NCBI GenBank assembly: GCA_943736015.1
Contig: OX031066.1
Span: 8,002,245-8,066,244, forward strand
Length of the DNA: 64,000 nt
Source of the DNA: Tridacna crocea
Lineage: Eukaryota; Mollusca; Bivalvia; Cardiida; Cardiidae
Direction of reading: 5' to 3'
A model generated the notes under the pieces. It worked only from the letters and a program-made list of their open reading frames with translations, was not told the origin of the DNA and did not search any database. Position 1 is the stretch's first letter, and the number at the start of each line of letters is the position of its first letter. A program made the translations under genes and the position numbers. Shown here in pieces: positions 47,445 to 59,686 of this stretch.

Positions 47445-49840
47445 ACATAAGATGTGTTTCAATACCACTTGAATAGCAGCAAAACTTCTAACCGGCGACT
47501 TTTGCTTCTTCTGTAAAGTTAAACAAGCAATAGGTATATAAATACTGATTGTAACATATACGTGGACGTTAATTAAAGTAGTGTAATGAAAAGATTCTCG
47601 ATTTCGCCATCAGAAGGCGTCTCATTTTCTTAAAAGAAAACACATGATTAGCCCATGCATTTTGTCTAACATTCAAGGCCGGTTAAAAAGGGAAAGGATA
47701 GATAATTAGTCATACAAATACACATGGTATGCCTCAAACACTGGTCAATAAGTGTCCAAAAAATATTGAATGTCTCTTTTCTGGACTGCAATAAAAAAGG
47801 GGTGGGGGCGGGAGTCTACGGGAATTTCCGGTTTAACAGTGGCCGTTTGGAAGTTCTGTTGAGTGTCGTCAGACATAAACAACTGATTAGATGTGGATGT
47901 GGAGACATGACTTGTATTGCAGCTAGGTAACATAAACTTTAACTACAGGAAAAAAAGGATACACTTTTTGTTAAAATAATTGAGGTCGTATCATTAAATA
48001 CATGCAAGCAACTATATGGAAGCCTGAAAGGACATTCTTCATCTATAATGTATGTCCGTTCCAAAATAAAGCGAAGAAAGAGCCTGTGCATAGACGAGCA
48101 GCATGGTTCTTCTGCCACCGTCGTCTAGTTAAGCACTCCGGATAACCTACGTTTCCTCTCATAACTTCATGTATCACCATTAAGTATTCACTATGCCAAA
48201 CTTTGGAGCTCACTGCCGAGCCAAGTATGGAAAAGTAGTATCGACCCACTTTCTCTTTAAACTAAAAAGTAGATAAAACATGATACCCAGACTGTTTTAG
48301 GTAAACAAAGATAAGAAAATGGCGAAAAAAGGCTGTAATTATTAGGAAAAAGTATCTAGAGGCAATCACTGTCACACGAAAAAGCTCTGAATATCGTAAA
48401 ATGTGCGACAATTACAACGTTAACGTCGTAAATTTACGACAATTGCTCCAAATCCCGACGGTTAGGGGTAATAAAACATTCACTTACATCGCTGTCGTCA
48501 CAAGAGCTTCCCTAAGGTATGGTTCTCTTTCGATTTGAGGAATTTCTTATTTTATCCATTTCATTTATTGAGCTTAGAGATACTTCTTCGATTTTCAAGC
48601 GATATATTGTAGATCTGCTAAATGTTTGAAGATATGATCTTAAATAAAACGACAAAACACTGACACACCATTGTTCGAAATCACAGGATGACTTTATGAA
48701 ACACTTGGAAAGCTGATGTATTTCATATAGAATTACTGTCTGTGGATCTGTCAGTTTCTTTTAAGTCTTAGCAGCAAAATATTTCTGAAAATAATGTGCA
48801 AAATGCTCAGATCCCTCTGGCTATTATACCTCTATGTTTTCTCATAGTTTTAACCAAATCTGTATAACTACATCAAGTTAGTTTAAAGCTTGCAACCAGT
48901 CTCATTTGAATATAACAATAGGTACAATGTAGGAGAGTTACCCAAGAAACTCGTCTTCTACAAATGTGTTTTTATTCCTCCATGGTATCAGTCGAAACCC
49001 CATTATGTTTTTATTGAATGGCGAAGCCCGTTTTGCTCCTAAAAAGTAACATGATATATCTGGATCATGTCCTCGTCCAAAGAATTACGGCAGCAACCAA
49101 TGCACTGTCTTATAAAATAATTTATTATTGTTCGACAGAAGTACTCAAATATAGGCAGCAAAATGCAGTGAGAGTTTAGCAAACAAGGACAAGTGAATCA
49201 AAGTAGAGGGCGAAAATATTGAATCGCGTTTACAGATAAGTTTACCAATGATGGCATGCAGATGGCAAGGTGAAACGTGAAAATAATCTGAATAAACATG
49301 AAGGGTATTTTCGGGCTTAGAATTGTTTTCTTATATTAGTTTGTGTGCAAGCTGTTCTTATTTTCCAAAGATGCTTAAATATATGAATCAGTTTTTCATG
49401 AAACAGCAATAAAACAAGCAATGGTCCCTTGTGAGAGCTCTCCTGGGCAAGTTTCAGACAACAATTTTAGAGCAGCTTTCGAGATCAGATGTAAAACTCA
49501 GAAAACAGCTACATAGTGATCCTTCATGTTCGCTAAATCATCATGCAGTGATCTCTCACCTCTCATGCAGAAATGTTTACATATGTGTTCAATTGTGAAA
49601 AAAAATATATCTGAAAATGGCAGTGTTCAACCTTGTGTTAATCCATGGCAGTACCATGAATGATAGGATGATTTTAGGGGGAAAAAGTAGATAATCTGTC
49701 TCAGAACCTGGATGCATAAAGATTTCCACACAATTGGGAGTCACTATTTCCGATTCGTAAAACCTTTAAAGAGTGACCACGTTCACTGTCAGTGCTGAGT
49801 CCCCTAAATAGCGAACCGAGTATAACCCCTGTTGGACAGA
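47445..49840. other. No gene recognised
   Basis: No MITE family seen. A short inverted word pair (CGTTAACGTCGTAAATTTACGAC) lies near 48418-48442. Open stretches at 47724-47930 and 48249-48043 have no recognisable similarity. Confidence 0.4.
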
Positions 49841-49847
49841 GATTATT

Positions 49848-50339
49848 ATTATACTACAAAGAAATTTCTCGTGATCTGATTGTTTAACATGCCGGGAACA
49901 TATATCATGTTCCCTGGCAAAAACCACGTAAATCCATTTTCCCTTTTGAGTGCCCCGAATACATCACTACACGTGCAACACAACATCCAAAATGGCGACG
50001 TCGATCAATAACCAGACTGAACATTTATGCACCAAACTGCACGTTTTAGTGACGTCAGTTTCCAGTAACGTCAGTTTTCATTGAATTGGGGCAATTAGAA
50101 GGGAATTTCTCTTTCGTCAGCATACTCGATTCGTGGGATTATAATACAGGACAATTTCGTTTGACATGCTTTGAAAGGGTAAAACTTTGCAGTATAATAA
50201 ATTCGTTGTACGGTCAGGTGGCAGGGGACTTGGAAACTTGTTCACGGTGTCAAATCATGTCGCCACCGGCCCTTCGGCTCGACATGATTCACCACAGCCG
50301 TGAACAAGTTTCCAAAACCCCTGCCACCGACCGTACAAC
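49848..50339 (-). mobile_element. Family H element, reverse copy
   Basis: Inverted relative to 13745-14237. It starts TTATTATACTACAAAG, passes the TTTGCAGTATAATAAATTCG border, and ends in the hairpin 50205-50339 (GTTGTACGGTCAGGTGGCAG and inverse). One arm has a short loss (CACGGTGTCAAATCATG). Confidence 0.8.
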
Positions 50340-50369
50340 CAATACACTCGTGCAGTACTTTAAATGACG

Positions 50370-51280
50370 GGTCGAATTGGGATGAACCGTTTCACAGACC
50401 CATTTCTTTTAAGAGCAAAATGTCATTTTAATCATGACTAGCCATGAAATTTTTTCAGATTATTTTACTTCTAAGCTAAATGACAAACTCTTAAATTTGT
50501 CTAAAACTGAATGTACCTATAGTCTTCGTTACCTAAAGGTAGAAAATATTGTTTGGAAATGTACATAACCACATAGTTTTCAACATGTTTTCCAAAGTTT
50601 TCTGGCATGACCTTCAAATACGAGATAATGTTGTAAATTATAAAGCCGATAATATTTAAGCCATAACCGATAGTCAATCATACGTGTCCATCCCCTAACC
50701 GGGGCTTTACCTTTATATTCCGTGATCATACAATTTGGGCAAAGCAACAGTGGGTGTATAAATATATAGTTTTTTTTTTTTTTAACACAAGAAAAAAACA
50801 AAGGATGAAGGATTTTCTGGGCTTGTCAAGTACTTTTCACCCGCGGAAATCGGCGCAAATACCCTGATCTGAAGAACATGCTTTACCATATGCGGAAATA
50901 GAGGCTTATGTGGGCGGTATATATCAAGATCGTACAAAACTATAACTTTACAGCGTGCTCGTTTAGTCAATTAATTTCATAAGAATATTTTTCTGAAATT
51001 CAGTGGATGTTATCATCTTGATTTTTTTTTTTTTTTAATTCTCTCAAAGGAGGTCGAGTTTGTAAAGTTGGGCACTGAAGTAGTTACATTAGACAAACAG
51101 TACGCACAGATCCAAAGTTTGGAATAAGAGGGTTAAGCTGTAATATTTATGCCAAGAAAAACAATTTCCAGACATTGAAAGAAGCCCTAGAATTATTGAA
51201 TAAACAAACGTGTCTGAAAACGTACACTTTCATAAAATTTGAAAATATTTTGCAACATTTTCGTTCTGTCCATTAAGTAA
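50370..51280. other. No gene recognised
   Basis: AT-rich sequence with poly-T runs near 50770 and 51024. No hairpin family or gene seen. Confidence 0.4.
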
Positions 51281-51283
51281 GCA

Positions 51284-51568
51284 GGGCCTGTATAAACCAA
51301 GGATTCTTGAAAATATTCTTAGTCTTATTTTCCAAGGATTTCTAAATTTGTAACACAACTTCAGATTGGCTAAACCGAACGGTTTATCCAATCTGAAGTT
51401 GGGTTTCTTACAAATGTAGAAAATTCTGGAGAATAACAAAGTAAAACAATTTATGATTGGCTAAACCATTTCGTGTAGCCAGTCAGAAGTTATTTTACTT
51501 ACAATGTTAGAAAATCTTTGAGATTAAGACTAAAAATATTCTATAGCGTTGTTGGTGAATACAGGCTC
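51284..51568. mobile_element. Family G element, two hairpins
   Basis: The first stem is AACTTCAGATTGGCTAAACC with its inverse, and the second ATGATTGGCTAAACCATTTC with AGCCAGTCAGAAGTTATTTT. The outer ends GGGCCTGTATAAACCAAGG and TTGGTGAATACAGGCTC are inverted copies. Confidence 0.75.
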
Positions 51569-51975
51569 CGATTATCCCTTACTGAAAGAAAAAAAAAAGG
51601 TTTAAACTCTTCTGAATCTATTTGCTGACGATTTACTGTAAGTGCAACAATGATGGAGCTAGCTTTTGGGTTCAATCTAATTCGTAAAGATCAAATTTTT
51701 GATGGAGAGTCCTGCGGTATGACACTAAAAGCTCTAGCATAGTACTGTTATAACCATAAACACAAATGACTTAATCGGTTGTCGGCGTCGAATGAATAAA
51801 AATTGTTAAAAGCTGTGTAAAGCACAATTTGATATTAGATCATAATCGTCAGCATCGATATTTCAAGTCATTGTATGAAGATTATATGCCACGATAATTT
51901 CTTGAATCGTCCATCTATTTTCACTTGCCTCGCTTGTTCATTTCATGACGAGCGGATGTTATTTGAAATCAAAAG
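51435..51975 (+). repeat. Spaced direct duplication, copy 1
   Basis: About 540 bp that recurs at 54510-55050 in the same direction. Shared blocks include GATGGAGCTAGC, TTTGGGTTCAATCTAATTCG, GGTTGTCGGCGT, CTGTTAAAAGCTGTGTAAA-type words and CAGCATCGATATTTCAA. The copies differ by many substitutions and small indels. Confidence 0.85.
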
Positions 51976-51979
51976 GTGC

Positions 51980-54390
51980 ATGACCTTTATTCGGAACAGA
52001 CCAGAACATATCTTTTATTTTCACCCTGGTATAACGAATTTACAACAAGGCCAATATGAAATGATACGTATGACTGTAGTCCTTTATCCCAAATATGTAT
52101 GTTGTTGTATTAATAACATAGATTTTACTAGATCTAGTGGGATTCAATAACAATCCAGTTGGGACAAACAGCTATTAATTGTTTATACAATTGACTTCCA
52201 GATATCATTTAGAACTTTTCGGAGAGAGCCAGATGGAAGAGGAAGGGAGTGGATGAACGGGGCGAGCACACAGGTGTACATATAAATTCGTTGTACATAT
52301 ATATATGAGCTGTGCTCTAGAAAAGGGGACCTTAAAACATTTGCGATCAGTATCGACGCAGGTCAGCATTCTTTGTTTCAGGACCATGATGTAGTCGATT
52401 TTTAAAAAGGGTGGCTGTTATGGCTGTTATGGCTATTATGGATCCATAAGTATGTAATGGTTTGCTTGGTCTGATGGATTATGGAGATGTATTAAGCCCT
52501 TTTTTGCCATAGCACAAGTCATATACATGTACATGTATATATATACATGCACAGGTATACACTTTGCTGTATCAGGGAAGGTTATCATTCTTTTGTACGT
52601 ATACCTGTAGTCAAACGTATGGCAGCATAACCTATCACAATGAACTAACCCGCCACCTAGATTACAATAGAAAATTTCGATTTACAATGGAACAATTCGA
52701 TTATCTTAAAACTGACATATTAAAAAAGTACTGGAATTAAAAAGAGTTTAACAATGCTTAAGATGTTTATGCAAGATTTTTCTTCTGGTAATGAGATTGT
52801 TTTAAAGTAAAATTGAGGCTTTTACAATTCGGCTTTGGAATAGAACATAGTCTAAGCTTGACTTTAGACAGCGGAATACAAACACTCTTGAGTCTACAGT
52901 TTGATTTAGTTGAACCCCTTTCAGAAGATAAGAAGCGTTGAAGGTAGTGAGAACAAACCACTTCGAAATGACCATCATTAATCCTCTAAGAAAAGATATC
53001 CGAACCTTGGCTCGAACCAACAACCTCCTTTTACTTATACTACGGCTTAACGCTGGTAAGTTTGATTCTGAAGCAACATACTATTTCTGTTTTATGAGTC
53101 ATGGCTGCTTTTTTTTTCTCTCTCCCTCGCCAAGATGTTCAAGATTTATTTTCTGAAGCCGTATGACTGCTTCACTTGCAATATTAATTAATTCCTTTTC
53201 ACTTCGCAGGGGGAAAATGACGCTTCGTGCGCACTCCTAAAGACGGTTTTTGTACAATTTCAGGCAAATCTTTTGTCATTTTTCTTTCACATATATCGTA
53301 CATGATTTAAATACGTACTTTAATGCTTAGTTCTTTAATGCACTTCCACATAAGTAATTTTTACTGACATTTGACCCACTGGAAAAGGAACACACATAGA
53401 TTAACGAAGGCTGTTTGGTTCTAAAGATTTAAAAACATAGGAAAGGGGGAATATACAACATAGATGCGCAGCTTGTGCACTCTGATCTTGTGCAGTCTCG
53501 ATCTTGATCACTGTCTGAAAACAAATCTCAACCCTCGACTATATGAATGCCAAATATGTAGACTATACCTCGAAAGCTAAAAAAAAAAATACCACGGCAG
53601 CTCAGAAAGATTATCATTTCATAGGCTTAACATAACAAGCTGTTGCTATTGAAGTTCAGAATTTACGGTCTTTGGGACCTTATGTTCGATCTCTATCAAT
53701 TATCATCGTTCGTAAAAGCCCTTGTCTCGGCTCATTTTGGCCTGTAAATGTTACGTGTTCTCTGGTATATTTTGTGACATTATAATGAGGTAATGTACTG
53801 TATTTCGAAGGAAAATTGTAAAAAAAGATAGTGGGGAACGTCCTGGCAGGGAAGTCTTAGAAGATTATTTAAGCGCATTTGCCGCTGTTTTGAAAAGATT
53901 TATCCTCGCTTAAATGAACATGTGTGGTATAAAGCTAGGTTGAATATTTGATTGTAATGGTTAATAGCCGATCAAACAGTGTCGAAGTTCCTCGTTACAA
54001 GTTTGATGTCAAAGCCAAATATGTAAAAATAGATGTATGTTGGCAGTGTTTTTATACGAGAAAATTCGTAGTATGTCCGAACAGTAATAATTTGTATGTA
54101 TGCAAAGAATACAAGCTCGACCGTTGACCTGGGTTGGTCGCCTTTCGCAAGGTAAAACAAATGATATGTTTTGGCAATTTGCAAGGACGACTCTTTCACC
54201 GTTAAAGTGATAGATAAGTTAAATTGAGCCAAAGTGTTGCATATGCTTGTGTAAATTTCACGTGATCCGTGACACACGTCTTTCATGTGGGATGGTATTC
54301 AGCCAAGTACAATGACGTCATATCTGATGTCATGAAAGCGACAAACCTGTCAGTCAAACGCCAAGTTTTCACCTTTTTACTGAATGTCAT
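51980..54390. other. Spacer between duplicate copies, no gene
   Basis: A worn family D hairpin lies near 53468-53525 (GTGCACTCTGATCTTGTGCA). Imperfect GGCTGTTAT repeats lie near 52413-52440. Nothing coding is recognised. Confidence 0.4.
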
Positions 54391-54395
54391 TGTCA

Positions 54396-54640
54396 TTACA
54401 AATGTAGAAAATTCTGGGGAACAAAACAAAGAACGTTCCTAAGAATGGTTGGTGAATATGAGCCCTGGGCTCCAGCGCTTTATCTTGTTCTCCAGAATTT
54501 TCTATATTCGAAAGTAAAACAGCTTCTGATTGGCTAAATCATTCCGTTAGCCAATCAGAAGTTATTTTACTTACAATTTTAGAAAATCTTTGAGATTAAG
54601 ACTAAAAATATTCTACATAATGGTTGGTGAATACAGGCTC
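54396..54640. mobile_element. Family G element, second copy within duplication
   Basis: Stem GCTTCTGATTGGCTAAATCA with its inverse AGCCAATCAGAAGTTATTTT, and right end GGTTGGTGAATACAGGCTC. It is the counterpart of 51284-51568 and shares its right side as part of the duplication. Confidence 0.75.
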
Positions 54641-55050
54641 TGGTTATCCCTTACTGAAAGAAGAAATCTATTTGCTTCTAGAAATCACCTAAATCTATTT
54701 GCTGAAGACTTATAATAATTGGAACAATTGATGGAGCTAGCCTTTGGGTTCAATCTAATTCGTGACGATCAATTTTTTTGATTGAGAGTCCTGCTCTATG
54801 ACACCTAAAAGCTCTTGCATAGTTCTATTATAACTATAAAAACAAACGATATAGACGGTTGTCGGCGTGGAATGATTGACAAACTGTTAAAAGCTGTGTA
54901 AAACACAATCTGATATTTGATCATGATCATCAGCATCGATATTTCAAATTATTGTATGAAGCTTATTTGCCACGGTAATTTCTTAAATCGTCCACAAATT
55001 TTCAATTACAGTGCTTGTTCATCTCATGACAGGCGGATGTCATCTAAAAA
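54510..55050 (+). repeat. Spaced direct duplication, copy 2
   Basis: Second copy of 51435-51975, about 3.07 kb away in the same orientation. Open stretches in each copy have diverged and do not preserve a common protein. Confidence 0.85.
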
Positions 55051-55059
55051 GACCTTAAA

Positions 55060-56235
55060 AAAACCCCGAAAACTTCCGGTCTGTTGTGGCATAACCGTGT
55101 CCATATCATGATACTTAAGAAATTGCGATTTTTTTGTAATCTTTTTCTCTAAATATTGTACGCCTTGTTATTTCCCAATTATCGTTTACAGCACTTATCA
55201 ACCCCCATTGAGAGGTTCATGCACTCACGTAACCCCAATTATCTATGTAACACTGTATAATTTCAAAATAAGCGGATCATACAAAAAAATAAACTAATAG
55301 ACTCAGACTTGTAGGTAGTAGATTGACTCATTACCTCTTCCTGTGACAGTAGTAAATTCGAAAGTTCGACCTCTTTAAATGACTGCGAATGTAATCCGGT
55401 GTAACTCTCTCTCTCTGCTTTGACTTATGAATCTGTAGCAACGACAACAATTTATCGTTCAAAAGAAAATGGCCGAACTTTAAAACAAGACACCGCCTAG
55501 TTTAAGCCACTGTTTTAACTGTCCGACCCTAAGATTCTAGGAAGTGACCGCATAATTTAACCCCGATTTTCTTAATTACTTAGATGCATCCAGAACTTCC
55601 GACTACATACAGTGCAATACTAACAGGCTAAAAGCTGGCTCTGGCAACAGTTAAGGCCAAGCAACAGCAAAATTATCGTAAAATAGTGCTGAAAAATAAG
55701 GATCTACCCTTACTCGTTTTATCGGGGGTGGGGATTGCTGACACATCTTTGTTACTTTACTTTTTAATACTTTTTTTTTTACAGTGAAGAATCCATTGTC
55801 ACTTAGAGGTATAGAGGTGTACTGTGTAATCTCACGGCACACTTTGAGCTGGTAGCTCTAGGAAAAGCAATACAGATGACAAGCCACAGATACCTTTGTG
55901 GGCCCCATGAGAAGCTAAAACAGTGACTGTACAGGAAATGTTGAAAATGGCGTCTAAAGTTTTTTTTTTAAGATTACAAACCCCCAAGTTCACAATTTTG
56001 AAAAGACGTAAAAGTTACTAAAATAACAATTTCACACCTAAATGACGAAATGAACCTCCATCAGCGATGGTTTGTGTATTTTGTTACATCCGATTTACTG
56101 CAGAACACTCAACAAAGCCGAACTTAATGAGTTTTCCGTCAGTCGTCTAAAATAATAATCAGACATGTACTCGTACTTCCTTGTAGCACCGCTGCAGTCT
56201 TTTACATTTGCTCAGTATACTAGGACTCCATGTGA
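55060..56235. other. No gene recognised
   Basis: AT-rich sequence without repeat families that I could detect. A short CT run lies near 55407-55416. Confidence 0.4.
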
Positions 56236-56239
56236 TACC

Positions 56240-56420
56240 GCAGTCTAGGCGCTGCTCGATCCTAACATTGCTTTTGAACCTTTTAGCGACTAAGAGGAAG
56301 CAAGGGGCCTTTGCAGACGGCATACATCCAAGATCAGACTGCACGTTTAGTGCAGTCTGATCTTGGAAGTATGCCGTCTGTTTGTATCTCCAAGCCTTCA
56401 CATTGGAACTCTATCCGAGT
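56240..56420. mobile_element. Family D hairpin with altered stem base
   Basis: The hairpin at about 56313-56380 has GCAGACGGCATACATCC on one side and GGAAGTATGCCGTCTG on the other. Other family D copies have CAGACAGTGTAGATC and its inverse, so both arms carry the change. The inner CAAGATCAGACTGCAC is conserved. Confidence 0.8.
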
Positions 56421-56464
56421 TTGAGTAGATTGTGTTTTTCAATGTTCTATTCCACATATCGTAG

Positions 56465-56543
56465 GTGTACTTCCAAAACTTCGTAGCTACAGATTGTAAC
56501 AAGCTGTAGTTACGAGGTTTTGGAAAAGTACACCGATGATATT
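56465..56543. repeat. Isolated hairpin
   Basis: GGTGTACTTCCAAAACTTCG pairs with GAGGTTTTGGAAAAGTACAC over about 30 bp around GATTGTAACAAG. No other copy was seen in the window. Confidence 0.75.
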
Positions 56544-56549
56544 TCCAAC

Positions 56550-57138
56550 TGAAAGAGAATTTGAAAGTTGTTATGGTGTTTTTTGTAACAATAAAAGGGA
56601 TTCAAAAGCAGTTTTATATTCCAAAAAGAAATATTAAGTAGCATCTGTGTTGCAAAATGCAGACAGCTATTACCATTTTGAAATGTGAGTGAGCTTTCAT
56701 TAGGTTAAAGTTTACGGAAACCTGAGATTTTGTTACTATACTGTCTGATACGCCTATATTTTTACAACAAAAAGGTAATTTAAATTGGCAATGCTTTTTT
56801 TACAGTGGGCTGGCAATTATGTTTTGATTTATTGGGCATTTTAATAGTTATCAACGGGTTTTTACATACTTTTTATCGCAATACACTCGATAAACATGCC
56901 GTGAGTTCAAGATAAGAGATCCAGGTCGAAATTTAGCATGCGATTTCCGAGACAGTTTCCAAATATACTTCACATCTACTCTCTATTTATTTTTACAGCG
57001 CCTCTGTATATTTGCGATAAGTAGAAAAAAGCGAAACCACACACATGTAACTGAGAAAAATACTTGAACATGTGGTCCCAGATTTATCAATCATAAAACA
57101 TTACTGAAATGATGCCTCTGATATGTGAAAGATAGTAC
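56550..57138. other. No gene recognised
   Basis: AT-rich sequence with no hairpins or open frames of note. Confidence 0.4.
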
Positions 57139-57139
57139 A

Positions 57140-57336
57140 GGGCTTGTATTCACCAACCTTTCTTAAGAAAATTCTTTGTCTTATTCTCCAACATATTCTT
57201 CATTTGTAAGTAACACAACTTCTGGTTGGCTAAACCGACTGGTTTAGCCAATCAGAAGTTGTGTTACTTACAAATTTAGAAAATCTTGGAGAATAGGACA
57301 AAGAATGTTCTGAAGAATTGTTGGTGAATACGGGCC
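57140..57336. mobile_element. Family G hairpin MITE, best copy
   Basis: The ends GGCTTGTATTCACCAACC and TTGGTGAATACGGGCC are inverted copies. The central stem AACACAACTTCTGGTTGGCT pairs with AGCCAATCAGAAGTTGTGTT around ACCGACTGGT. The element is almost fully palindromic. Confidence 0.87.
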
Positions 57337-57472
57337 TTAATTTTACAAGCATTAAATGCTCCCTTCAATCTGATAAGACTCGGCTTTGCCTTTTTTTTTT
57401 TCAATTTCAAAAAATAGTCATTTGATGAGTGGTGCTCTGATAAAGAGGAGGTTTAGGGTATCTCCTTCAAGC

Positions 57473-58243
57473 AATATTTCGAGCAAGTCATCATATTTCA
57501 AGAAAGTCATCGTATTTCGAGCAAGTCATCGTATTTCGAGCAAGTCATCGTATTTGGAGTAAGTCAGCGTATTTCTAGAAAGTCATCATATTTCAAGCAA
57601 GACATCATATTTCGAACAAGTCATCATAATTATTTAGAGCAAAACATCATATTTCAAGGAAGTCACCATATTTGGAGCAAGTCAGCATATTCAAGTAAGT
57701 CATCATATTTCGAGCAGGTCATCATAATTATTTCGAGCAAGTCATCATATTTCAAAAAAGTCATCATATTTCAGAGAATTCATCTTATTTCGAGCAAGTC
57801 ATCGTATTTCGAGCAAGTCACATACATGTATTTCGAGCAAGTCATCATGATTATAAGCAAGTCACTATATTTCAAGAAAGACATCATATTTCAAGCAAGT
57901 CATCATATTTCAAGAAAGTAATAATAATTATTTCGAGCAAGTCATCGTATTTAAAGTAAGTCATCGTATTTCAAGTAAGTCATCGTATTTCGAGCAAGAC
58001 ATCATAATTATTTCGAGCAAGTCATCGTGTTTCGAGTAAGTCATCATATTTTGAGCAAGACATCATATTTCGAGCAAGTCGTCATAATTATTTCGAGCAA
58101 GTCATCGTATTTCGAGCAAGTCATCGTATTTCGAGTAAGTCATCGTATTTCGAGCAAGACATCATAATTATTTCGAGCAAGTCATCGTATTTCAAGTAAG
58201 TAATCGTATTTCAAGCAAGACATCATATTTCGAGCAAGTCATC
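57473..58243. repeat. Minisatellite, about 19 bp unit
   Basis: About 770 bp of head-to-tail units near ATTTCGAGCAAGTCATCGT. The variants carry C[AG]AG.AAGTCATC and a periodic longer form with an AATTATTTCGAGC insert. Units differ mainly at G/A positions and in A/G of CATCRT. No open frame crosses it. Confidence 0.92.
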
Positions 58244-58249
58244 ACACAA

Positions 58250-58775
58250 TTAGGGAGCCATAGTTTAACAATCGAGTAAATCTGGAGGCAGGCTGGTTCA
58301 TGGATATACATAGAATTCACAAATAAACAAGAACTATCTATCCATGTCAGCCAGAGCCCTTTGCACAAGTTAACATCTGTCGATTCATTTTTGCAGATGA
58401 ATTAAGTTCTCACAAAGCGTGACTTACACACAATTTAAGTCAGTGAGACTGGAAATAGTTCACAATATTGGACGAGTACAGAGTGCAAGATCAAACAGCT
58501 GATTTGTATTTATTTTTATAAAGAGTAGCAATTCTTAGATGAACGGTCTAATTTTTGCAGAAAAGAGGAGGCAGGGTTTGAATTTAGATCCTAAAATAGT
58601 TTCATCCTAGTTTAGGATTAAAAAGGTCGAAGGTGAAGATCAGAGATCAGGCTGTACGTTCTTTGCAATATGATTTTAATCTAGACTGCCATTAAAAACA
58701 AAGGAATGTTTCCTTAGAATACTAAAATTTGAAATTCTGATTAGCTCTAATGGAACAAGCATTAGTCCTTATCAT
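58250..58775. other. Intergenic with worn family D trace
   Basis: CCTAGTTTAGGATTAAAAAG, then AGATCAGGCTGTACGTTCTT and TTTTAATCTAGACTGCC near 58610-58695 look like a decayed family D copy. Nothing else. Confidence 0.45.
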
Positions 58776-58778
58776 GTT

Positions 58779-59006
58779 AACTCTTTACCCCATAAGGCAT
58801 TTTTATGGTATCTCTAATTGACCCTAAATAACAGCGAGGATGAGGCCAGTTTCCTATGTGTAAATGACACCTTTTGATAGCATAGAAAACAATGTGACAA
58901 AAGGTGAAATTGCTCGTCACGAGCAATTTCACCTTTTGCCACAGTGTTTTCCAAAGGCTCATACAAGCAATGTGTAGAAATGAGTATCTATGGAGTAAAG
59001 GGTTAA
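58779..59006. mobile_element. Family A MITE, GCTCGT subtype, reverse
   Basis: TTAACTCTTTACCCCATAAG at the left and TATGGAGTAAAGGGTTAA at the right. The core 58886-58950 matches the subtype at 3960-4177, with arms AAAAGGTGAAATTGCTCG. Flanks are reversed relative to that copy. Confidence 0.87.
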
Positions 59007-59215
59007 ATAAATGTAATGGAAACCATCAGTCTGATAGTAAAATTTAAATGTTGCTAGATCTATTTCAGTCTTATTTTTTAGAGACAAAACATCTCCTTGT
59101 CGGACAGTGTGGATCAAAGATCAGATTGCACAAAATGTGCAATCTGATCTTGATCTACACTGTCCGCATAGGGCTAGAGAGCTGCGCTAAGCACCCTAAA
59201 GGCTACTTTATATCC
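59003..59215. mobile_element. Family D MITE joined to family A copy
   Basis: It starts at the TTAA shared with the preceding family A copy. The hairpin at 59099-59166 has GATCAGATTGCACAAAATGT and GTGCAATCTGATCTTG, where other copies read GACTGCAC and GTGCAGTC, so both arms changed. The right end (GCGCTAAGCACCCTAAAGGC) is worn. Confidence 0.78.
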
Positions 59216-59219
59216 ATTT

Positions 59220-59680
59220 CACGTAAGGTTTCTAGTTTCAATTTGGTTCCATTTTTCATGATATTTAGAACGAGTGGCTCGATGATAACAGCATAACATT
59301 CAAGAAGAAACAACCGCAATATGTTCTTAATGTCAACATCTGTTTTCGTCTAAAATGCAGGTTTTTTTCTATCAATAATAAATAAGGAGAAAAATACAGT
59401 AATGCCTCGAAGACTTATGGCACATTTATCAAAACAAATATTGCTAGATCCGAAGTGGAAAATTGGGCAGATCGTTTTTCAAACTGGATAAATCAAAGTT
59501 AGAAAAAAGAAGACGAAAAAAAATTGATGTCTTATGTATAAGGTTGATGACTAGAATCGTGGTATAGAATGCTGCTGCCCTTACTTCCTTGTGGTGAGAA
59601 CGTGCTAAGATAATGCAAGTAGAAAGCTTACATGTAAACGCTAAATCCCGCTAAATAATCACAAAATTAACTTTTCAATT
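59220..59680. other. No gene recognised
   Basis: AT-rich sequence between MITEs. No repeat or frame stands out. Confidence 0.4.
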
Positions 59681-59686
59681 CCATAT

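Noticed and set aside
51875-55111. Pair of related small proteins in the 51.9 and 54.9 kb duplicates
   Set aside because: The frames differ between copies, with indels and stops; there is no sign of protein-level conservation.
57473-58243. CRISPR-like array
   Set aside because: Units are head to tail without unique spacers, in an animal genome; this is a minisatellite.
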